A DNA stretch of 64,000 bases from an uncultured Collinsella sp. (GTDB taxonomy: Bacteria; Actinomycetota; Coriobacteriia; Coriobacteriales; Coriobacteriaceae), in NCBI GenBank assembly GCA_902475375.1, contig CABRZC010000002.1, positions 6,048 to 70,047 of the forward strand, given 5' to 3'. Positions 58,699-64,000 of this stretch are shown piece after piece (within the stretch, counting starts at the first letter, position 1; every line of letters starts with the position of its first letter). The notes beneath the pieces were generated by a model. The model saw only the letters and a program-made list of their open reading frames with translations. It had not been told where the DNA came from and did no database searches. Position numbers and translations under genes: made by a program.

Positions 58699-61467
58699 CT
58701 ACAGCAGCTCGCCGTGGCGGACGATGTAGCGGCGCTTTGCCAGCTGGGTGAGCGCGATATAGGCGGTAACGATGCCGATGAGCAGCGCGAAAAAGCTCGC
58801 GGGTAGCGTCATGAGGCCGAGTGCATCGGCGATGGGGCTTGCCGGCAGCCAGGTGACGAGCGCCAGGCCCAGCACGGTGAGAGCGCACAGCGCGGGCGCG
58901 GCGTGGTCACGCGGGCTCGGCAGGCGCGGGGAGCGCAGCATGTGGATCACGAGCGTCTGCGACCACATGGACTCGACAAACCAGCCGCTCTGGAAGAGCG
59001 CCGCAAAGGCCGCCATGCCCGCGGCGTCGCTCGCTGCGGCAAGCTCGGACCAGCTCGCGCCTACGGCGGCGGGGCACACCACAAAGTAGAGCGCGGCGAA
59101 GGTCACGATATCAAACAGCGAGCTCACGGGGCCCAGCTCGAGCATAAAGCCCTTGATGGACGCGGCGTCCCAGGCACGCGGACGGGCGGTCCAGGCGTCA
59201 TCGACGGTGTCCCACGGTAGCGCGATGCACACGATCTCGTAGACGATCGACAGCAGCACCAGCTGCAGGGCACTCATGGGCAAAAACGGCAAGAACAGGC
59301 TCGCGACGGTCACGGACAGCACGTTGCCAAAGTTGGAGCTCACTGTGGTCTTGAGGTACTTGAGCAGGTTGCCGTAGGTGCGGCGGCCTTCGATGATGCC
59401 GCGCTCGAGCACGCCCAGGTCCTTCTGAAGCAAGATGATATCGGCGGATTCCTTGGCAATGTCGACGGCCGAATCGACCGAGATGCCGCAATCGCTCGCA
59501 CGCATGGCGGCGGCGTCGTTGATGCCGTCGCCCATAAAGCCCACGGTGTGGCCGAGCAGCTCGCGCATGACGCGCACCAGGCGCGCCTTCTGCAGCGGCG
59601 AGAGCTTGGCGAAGAGGTGGGTTTTCTCGGCGCGCTCGGCAAGCTCGGCGTCGTCGAGCGCATCGATCTCGGAGCCGAGCAAGACGTTGCTCGCATCGAT
59701 GCCGATCTGCGCGCAGACGGTGGCGGCGACGCGGTCGTTGTCGCCGGTCAGGACCTTGACCGCCACGCCTTTGGCCTCGAGCGTGGCGACGGCGCCCGCG
59801 GCACTTGCTTTGGGCGGATCGAGGAAGGCCAAAAAGCCCATCAGCACCATGTCGCATTCGTCGGCGATGCCAAACTCGCCCACGCAGCGCGGATCGGTCT
59901 TCTGTGCCACGGCAATCACGCGCAGGCCCTCGGCGTTAAGATCGGCGACCTGCTTGCGAATCTGGGCGAGCTTGTCTTCGGCGAGCGGCCGGGCGATGCC
60001 ATCGACCTCGACAAAGGAGCAGATCTCGAGCATCTCCTCGGCAGCTCCCTTGGTAACCATCTGGGTTTTGCCTTGGGCGTCGGAGACAACTACGCTCAGG
60101 CGACGGCGCGAGAAATCGAAGGGAACCTCGTCGACCTTGGTGTAGCGGTCGCGCAGGCTCTGGCCCAGCATGGAATCGGGTGCGACGGTCGAGGGTGTCA
60201 CATCGGCACGGTCGATTACGGCCAGGTCGATAAGATTTTTGAGGCCGGTCTGGAAGAAGCTGTTCAAAAACGCATGGCGCAGCACGCGCGCGTCCTCGTT
60301 GCCATCGGTGTTGAGGTAGCGCTCGAGCACGATGCGGTCTTCGGTGAGGGTGCCGGTCTTGTCGCAGCACAGGACGTCCATGGCGCCCAGGTTTTGAATC
60401 GCCGGCAGCTCCTTGACGATAACCTGGCGACGGGCGAGGTCCTTGGCGCCCTGCGACAGGCTTGTGGTCACGATGACGGGAAGCATCTGCGGCGTGATGC
60501 CCACGCCCACGCTCGTGGCGAACAGCAGCGCGTCGATGACGTTGCCCTTGGTGGCGGCGTTGATGGCAAAGACGGCCGGCGCCATAACGAGCATGAGGCG
60601 TACGAGCAACATGGAGACGCTCGAGACGCCGCGGTCAAACGCGCTCTTTTCGCTGCGCCCGTTGAGTATCTTGGCGATGCCGCCCAGGTAGGTGTCCGAG
60701 CCGGTGGCAACGACAAGCGCCATGGCGGTGCCGTTTTGCACGGAGGTGCCGGTAAAGACGATGTTCTTGCAGGCAGAGAGTGGCAGCGCGGAGCCGTCGG
60801 CGCCCTCGACGACGGTGGCGGCAGCGGTCTTCTCGACTGCCTCGCTCTCGCCGGTGAGTGCGGACTCGATGACAAACAGGTCGCGCGCGGTGATGACGCG
60901 GGCATCTGCTGGCACCATATCGCCGGCAGAGAGGCGGATCACATCGCCGGGGACGAGCTCGTCGAAGAGGATCTCGATGCGCTCGTCGTCGCGCAGGGCG
61001 GTGCAAGTGTTGGAGACCAGGTCCTTGAGGGCATCTGCCGCATTGCCGCTGCGGGCTTCCTGGATAAACTTCATGCCGCCCGATACCAGCAGCATGATGC
61101 TGATGACGATGACCGTGGAGGGGTCGCGCTGCGGCTCGGGCACGGCGAACACGTCGATGTAGAGTGAGACCAGCGCGAGCGCGGCGAGGATGCCGGCGAA
61201 GGGATCGATGAACGCGTCGGCGATGCGGCGGGCGAGCGTCTTGGTCGGCGCTTCGATGGTGTTGGGGCCGGCGGCATCCAGGCGCTCGGTTGCCTGCTCG
61301 GCGGTGAGGCCGTTTGCCGTGGCGTCAAGCAGTACGAGAGCGTCCTCGGCGCTATGGGTGGCGGCGAATATGGTGTTCTTGGACAGGCCGGTGCGAGCGG
61401 CAGGGCGCGCCGTGCGGCGGCGCTTGGAGATGGCTTCGAGAACCGTGGCGGTTTTGAGCATCAGCAT
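58699..61467 (-). CDS. mgtA: Magnesium-translocating P-type ATPase MgtA
   Basis: A 922-residue P-type ATPase of class IIIB. The phosphorylation site is CDKTGTLTED near residue 375, the actuator loop is ALTGESE near 215, the hinge is GDGINDAAAMRASDCGISVD near 660, and DPPKASA/TGDNDR mark the P domain. The N-terminal part lacks metal-binding domains, as in MgtA/MgtB. Ten helices are expected. ATG 61467 follows AAGGAGG; a longer frame to 61518 has no ribosome site. A 5' leader of about 270 bases with an upstream reading frame precedes it, as in Mg2+-regulated mgtA genes of enterics. Confidence 0.93.
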   Translation of the reverse strand: MLMLKTATVLEAISKRRRTARPAARTGLSKNTIFAATHSAEDALVLLDATANGLTAEQATERLDAAGPNTIEAPTKTLARRIADAFIDPFAGILAALALVSLYIDVFAVPEPQRDPSTVIVISIMLLVSGGMKFIQEARSGNAADALKDLVSNTCTALRDDERIEILFDELVPGDVIRLSAGDMVPADARVITARDLFVIESALTGESEAVEKTAAATVVEGADGSALPLSACKNIVFTGTSVQNGTAMALVVATGSDTYLGGIAKILNGRSEKSAFDRGVSSVSMLLVRLMLVMAPAVFAINAATKGNVIDALLFATSVGVGITPQMLPVIVTTSLSQGAKDLARRQVIVKELPAIQNLGAMDVLCCDKTGTLTEDRIVLERYLNTDGNEDARVLRHAFLNSFFQTGLKNLIDLAVIDRADVTPSTVAPDSMLGQSLRDRYTKVDEVPFDFSRRRLSVVVSDAQGKTQMVTKGAAEEMLEICSFVEVDGIARPLAEDKLAQIRKQVADLNAEGLRVIAVAQKTDPRCVGEFGIADECDMVLMGFLAFLDPPKASAAGAVATLEAKGVAVKVLTGDNDRVAATVCAQIGIDASNVLLGSEIDALDDAELAERAEKTHLFAKLSPLQKARLVRVMRELLGHTVGFMGDGINDAAAMRASDCGISVDSAVDIAKESADIILLQKDLGVLERGIIEGRRTYGNLLKYLKTTVSSNFGNVLSVTVASLFLPFLPMSALQLVLLSIVYEIVCIALPWDTVDDAWTARPRAWDAASIKGFMLELGPVSSLFDIVTFAALYFVVCPAAVGASWSELAAASDAAGMAAFAALFQSGWFVESMWSQTLVIHMLRSPRLPSPRDHAAPALCALTVLGLALVTWLPASPIADALGLMTLPASFFALLIGIVTAYIALTQLAKRRYIVRHGELL

Positions 61468-61554
61468 AGGGTCCTCCTTGTTGAAGGGAGTTAGCGTACG
61501 TGTCGTATTGAGTTGCAAAAAACCTAGATGTCGCTCACGTCAAGCTCACGAACT

Positions 61555-61581
61555 ACCACAAAGGGGACAGGCACCTTTGTG
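61555..61581. repeat. CCACAAAGGGG...CCTTTGTGG palindrome inside the mgtA leader
   Basis: A 9-bp stem CCACAAAGG/CCTTTGTGG with GGGACAGG in the loop. The same motif is found in inverted orientation at 47896-47922. It lies between the upstream reading frame and mgtA. Confidence 0.7.
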
Positions 61582-61607
61582 GGGGGTTGACGATCTGCCG
61601 GTGGCGT

Positions 61608-61679
61608 TTATGCGTGTGCGGAGTCCTCGCGGCGTGCCGAGGGCGACATGCAGGTTTTTCGACTAGGACTGCCTTCCAT
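61608..61679 (-). CDS. Predicted 23-codon leader peptide upstream of mgtA
   Basis: On the minus strand ATG 61679 follows a strong ribosome site (TTTAGGAGGTGTGCC) and opens a 23-codon frame, MEGSPSRKTCMSPSARREDS then AHA, ending in TAA at 61610-61608. The ribosome site and start lie in a hairpin TAGGA...GCC-ATGGAA-GGC..TCCTA. Codons for Pro and consecutive Arg are present, as in MgtL, the peptide that senses Pro/Arg levels and Mg2+ in enterics. There is no sequence similarity to MgtL; the regulatory role is inferred from position. Confidence 0.5.
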   Translation of the reverse strand: MEGSPSRKTCMSPSARREDSAHA

Positions 61680-61746
61680 GGCACACCTCCTAAAGGCTGA
61701 GCGCAGCGCGCTTTGGGTATCTCGTACCCCTTTTTAATCCGCCCGT

Positions 61747-61775
61747 ATTCTTGATGAGGGGGTTTGACATGTCAA
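61747..61775 (-). promoter_or_regulatory. Probable mgtA promoter overlapping a palindrome
   Basis: On the minus strand TTGACA (61775-61770), 17 bases, AAGAAT (61752-61747). The -35 is half of the perfect palindrome TTGACATGTCAA (61764-61775), itself flanked by GGGGT/ACCCC. The start of transcription would be near 61740, giving a leader of about 273 bases. Confidence 0.55.
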
Positions 61776-61905
61776 CCCCATTGTTCGGAAAACCATTCCC
61801 TCTGACAAAGCCTTTACAGAATGCCGTGGCCCCAAAGCGCGCCCGCATCGACGCTTCGCCTGCGCTAAACTGGAAGGCACGTACGCGATTACGAGAGGAG
61901 CCCGC

Positions 61906-62589
61906 ATGGAGGCTTACAAGCAAGAGTTCATCAAGTTTATGGTTGAGTCCGACGTCCTTAAGTTCGGCAGCTTTACGCTCAAGAGCGGCCGTCAGTCTCC
62001 GTTCTTTATGAATGCCGGCGCTTACGTGACGGGCTATCAGCTCAAGAAGCTGGGCGAGTATTACGCCCAGGCCATCCACGATAACTTTGGCGACGATTTT
62101 GACGTGCTGTTTGGGCCGGCCTACAAGGGCATTCCGCTGGCCGTCGTGACCGCAATTGCCTACCACGAGCTGTACGGCAAGGAGGTCAAGTACTGCTGCG
62201 ACCGCAAGGAGGCCAAGGACCACGGCGCCGACAAGGGCAACCTGCTGGGCTATGAGCCCCAGGACGGCGATCGCGTGGTCATGGTCGAGGATGTCACCAC
62301 CAGCGGCAAGTCCATCGACGAGACCTATCCCAAGGTTAAGGCTGCTGCCGACGTCGAAATCAAGGGCCTGATCGTGTCCCTCAACCGCATGGAGGTCGGC
62401 AAGGGCGGCGTGACCACCGCGCAGAAGGAGATCGAGGCCAAGTACGGTTTCCCCGTCGCGAGCATCGTTTCCATGGCCGAGGTCGTCGAGACCCTCTACA
62501 ACCACGAGATCGATGGCAAGGTCGTCATCGATGACGAGCTCAAGGCCGCCATCGACGCCTACTACGAGCAGTACGGAGCTCGGGAGTAG
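61906..62589 (+). CDS. pyrE: Orotate phosphoribosyltransferase
   Basis: A 227-residue enzyme of pyrimidine synthesis, converting orotate and PRPP to OMP. The PRPP-binding motif is VVMVEDVTTSGKSI near residue 120; the N-terminal FGSFTLKSGRQSPFFMNAGA is the orotate-loop region of the PyrE family; FGPAYKGIPLA near 67 is also typical. ATG follows GAGAGGAG. A TAAACT -10 candidate lies about 40 bases upstream. It is a single gene; no other pyr gene is in the window. Several palindromes follow. Confidence 0.93.
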   Translation: MEAYKQEFIKFMVESDVLKFGSFTLKSGRQSPFFMNAGAYVTGYQLKKLGEYYAQAIHDNFGDDFDVLFGPAYKGIPLAVVTAIAYHELYGKEVKYCCDRKEAKDHGADKGNLLGYEPQDGDRVVMVEDVTTSGKSIDETYPKVKAAADVEIKGLIVSLNRMEVGKGGVTTAQKEIEAKYGFPVASIVSMAEVVETLYNHEIDGKVVIDDELKAAIDAYYEQYGARE

Positions 62590-62592
62590 GTA

Positions 62593-62620
62593 GTTACGCG
62601 GGTTTACCAACCCGCGTAAC
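62593..62620 (+). terminator. Hairpin after pyrE
   Basis: The perfect 12-bp stem GTTACGCGGGTT (62593-62604) / AACCCGCGTAAC (62609-62620) has a 4-base loop and starts 4 bases after the stop. No T run follows. Confidence 0.6.
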
Positions 62621-62634
62621 CAGTTGACGCTGCA

Positions 62635-62731
62635 AGCCCGCCAGAGCGGCAATCTGCCTTTCAGCTTCGGCGGCATGACCAGAAGGTCAATGCCGCCTCG
62701 TTTCAAGGCACCTTGCTCGCTCTGACGGGCT
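62635..62731. repeat. Palindromic element G (97 bp)
   Basis: The outer stem AGCCCGCCAGAGCG (62635-62648) / CGCTCTGACGGGCT (62718-62731) has one mismatch. The inner perfect stem GGCGGCAT/ATGCCGCC (62669-62676, 62690-62697) is capped by GACC-AGAA-GGTC. Confidence 0.75.
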
Positions 62732-62767
62732 TTCGCTGTCGTTGCCAAAACATCGGCGTTGTCGTAG

Positions 62768-62823
62768 TAGTCATTGGGGACGTTCTTGTTTGACTAGTCG
62801 TTTAAGAACGTCCCCAATGACTA
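62768..62823. repeat. TAGTCATTGGGGACGTTCTT palindrome
   Basis: Perfect 20-bp arms (62768-62787 and 62804-62823) with a 16-base loop that itself contains GACTAGTC. It is a full copy of the GGGGACGTTCTT family seen as half-sites at 29606-29620 and 38253-38273. Confidence 0.8.
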
Positions 62824-62832
62824 GTCAGAAAT

Positions 62833-62896
62833 GAGCGTGGATAATCTCCCGTTTTTGGCCCCCGTGTGGACTCAAAGTGGGAGATTATCCACGCTC
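62833..62896. repeat. Palindromic element H (64 bp)
   Basis: Perfect 18-bp arms GAGCGTGGATAATCTCCC (62833-62850) and its complement (62879-62896) with a 28-base loop. It lies 26 bases from the end of the Fic gene and may end that transcript. Confidence 0.75.
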
Positions 62897-62922
62897 GTTT
62901 TAATATGGCTGGGCTGCGGTGC

Positions 62923-64000
62923 CTATCTAATCGGCTCAGCGTCTTCCCTGAGAATCGAAAGATACTCTTCATACCCGTACTGTCGGTATCTCTGTCTTGA
63001 CTCGTCGAGTGGACGGAGGATACCCAATTCTTCGAATGATTTGACGAGCGAGCTCGCGGTGCTCCTACCGATATCGAGTCGGGCAGCGATAAATGCGGTG
63101 TCGAGGATGGGATGCTCTTCAAGAAGGCTCAGCAGCCTTTGTCCGTTTGCGGCAGTCCTTCCGAGATTTTCGGTAATAGCTGCCGTCGAACGGTTGTGGA
63201 GATCAACAAGACTCTTTAAAGACCCTACCGAGTCCTTCGCACTCTCAAGAAGACTGGCGCAGAAAAACTCTATCCATTCCTCGTAAGTTCCTCGTTCCCT
63301 TACGGATGTGAGTTGTCGGTAGTACTCGCTTCGATTTTTCTTGAACTGGAACGATGGATAGAACAAGCAAGAATGAAGAACGCCATCATTGATGAGCATA
63401 AGTGTAATGAGAAGCCTGCCCAGGCGACCGTTTCCGTCTAGGAATGGATGGGCAGTTTCAAATTGGTAATGGACGAGCGCCGCCCGCACGATCGGATCCA
63501 TTTCGACTTGAGGCTCATTGATAAATCGTTCGAGGTCCTGGAGCGTGTTGCTCAAATCTTCAATGTTTGGAGGGACGAACGATGCAGTTGCAATGGTGCA
63601 GCCTGAAGGGCCAATCCAGTTTTGTGAGGAGCGCAGCTCGCCTGGATTCTTCTCCGTTCCGCGCACTCCGTCCAGCAGGACCGCATGAACCTGCCTGAGA
63701 AGCCTCGTACACAAGGGCATCTTTTTGAGCAGTTCTACGCCGCGGTCGACAGCACGGACATAATTCACGACATCTGCGACATCTTTATGATGGAGTTGGG
63801 TTTGCGATGGACTAAGTAGGTCGTCAAACGTGCACTGGGTTCCCTCAATTTGCGAAGAAAGGAGTGCTTCTTTGCGCACATACATTGTCAGATACATGTC
63901 AGCGTTGGAAACAAAATAGAGCATGCCTTCAAGCTCTCCAAGCTTTCGTGAGCATATGGAAAACGTGCGATAGGTTGCCTCAGTAAGGTTAAGCTGCCTC
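62923..64000 (-). CDS. Fic family protein, class II (5' end outside window)
   Basis: At least 358 residues; the frame is still open at base 64000, so the start lies beyond the window. Order: N-terminal domain with RMYVRKEALLSSQIEGT-like segment (here YVRKEALLSSQIEGTQ), whose SSQIEG fits the (S/T)xxxE(G/N) inhibitory motif of class II Fic proteins; Fic core with HPFLDGNGRLGRLL near the middle (complete catalytic HxFx(D/E)GNGRxxR); and a winged-helix C-terminus (IAARLDIGRSTASSLVKSFE). It should AMPylate a protein target, perhaps itself. Base composition is lower in GC than that of the neighbours, which suggests transfer. Confidence 0.88.
   Translation of the reverse strand, partial: RQLNLTEATYRTFSICSRKLGELEGMLYFVSNADMYLTMYVRKEALLSSQIEGTQCTFDDLLSPSQTQLHHKDVADVVNYVRAVDRGVELLKKMPLCTRLLRQVHAVLLDGVRGTEKNPGELRSSQNWIGPSGCTIATASFVPPNIEDLSNTLQDLERFINEPQVEMDPIVRAALVHYQFETAHPFLDGNGRLGRLLITLMLINDGVLHSCLFYPSFQFKKNRSEYYRQLTSVRERGTYEEWIEFFCASLLESAKDSVGSLKSLVDLHNRSTAAITENLGRTAANGQRLLSLLEEHPILDTAFIAARLDIGRSTASSLVKSFEELGILRPLDESRQRYRQYGYEEYLSILREDAEPIR

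Overview
The window looks like chromosomal DNA of a gut coriobacterium, most likely Collinsella or a close relative. The reasons are the high GC content, strong third-position G/C preference, actinobacterial-style protein families, an energy-converting hydrogenase, and an NRAMP-related Mg transporter of the type described from Eggerthella. This is inferred from content, not from a database match. No rRNA, tRNA, CRISPR array, complete insertion sequence or prophage is visible.

Layout: (1) 1-11.5 kb: the end of a secreted protein and one giant (3570-residue) secreted GLUG-repeat surface protein. (2) 11.6-14 kb: a Schlafen/AlbA_2-type regulator flanked on both sides by arrays of a 20-bp repeat, then an orphan transposase-OrfA-like double helix-turn-helix protein. 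(3) 14.1-19.9 kb: a six-subunit Ech-type group 4 [NiFe] hydrogenase operon in which subunits A and B are fused into one polypeptide. (4) 19.9-20.6 kb: three ~150-bp intergenic elements with a shared core and different but perfectly or nearly perfectly paired arms. (5) 20.6-29.6 kb: a NarL-type two-component pair divergent from an ABC exporter operon (one ATPase, two permeases), then a MacB-like ATPase and FtsX-like permease pair bracketed by 78-bp direct repeats. (6) 29.8-38.2 kb: DUF362 ferredoxin protein, alpha/beta hydrolase, hemolysin III, CNNM/CorC protein, an unknown protein resembling the cyanophycin-synthetase N-domain, YtxH and PRC-barrel proteins, and a polysaccharide-deacetylase-like protein that has lost its metal ligands. 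(7) 38.3-41.7 kb: a metal-transport pair, an MgtE-like PRC/CBS sensor with an atypical membrane domain next to an NRAMP-related transporter. (8) 42-49.5 kb: OatA-like acyltransferase, ribokinase plus nucleoside hydrolase, LuxS, a DUF4867 protein and a family 1 glycosidase. (9) 49.6-53.7 kb: a kinase-like sensor without a phospho-acceptor histidine, a histidine kinase broken by a frameshift, and a LuxR-type response regulator. (10) 53.8-58.1 kb: a lipoprotein, an SPFH protein with zinc ribbons, and two more zinc-ribbon proteins. (11) 58.7-64 kb: an MgtA P-type ATPase with a long leader carrying a predicted 23-codon upstream reading frame, pyrE, four consecutive palindromes and a Fic protein running off the window.

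Two themes run through the window. Magnesium/divalent metal handling appears three times (MgtE-like/NRAMP pair, CNNM/CorC, MgtA). Also, the intergenic DNA is unusually rich in long, near-perfect inverted repeats of several unrelated sequence families. The best candidates for something undescribed are the three core-sharing elements at 19.9-20.6 kb, the repeat-flanked AlbA_2 regulator, and the MgtE-sensor/NRAMP pair.
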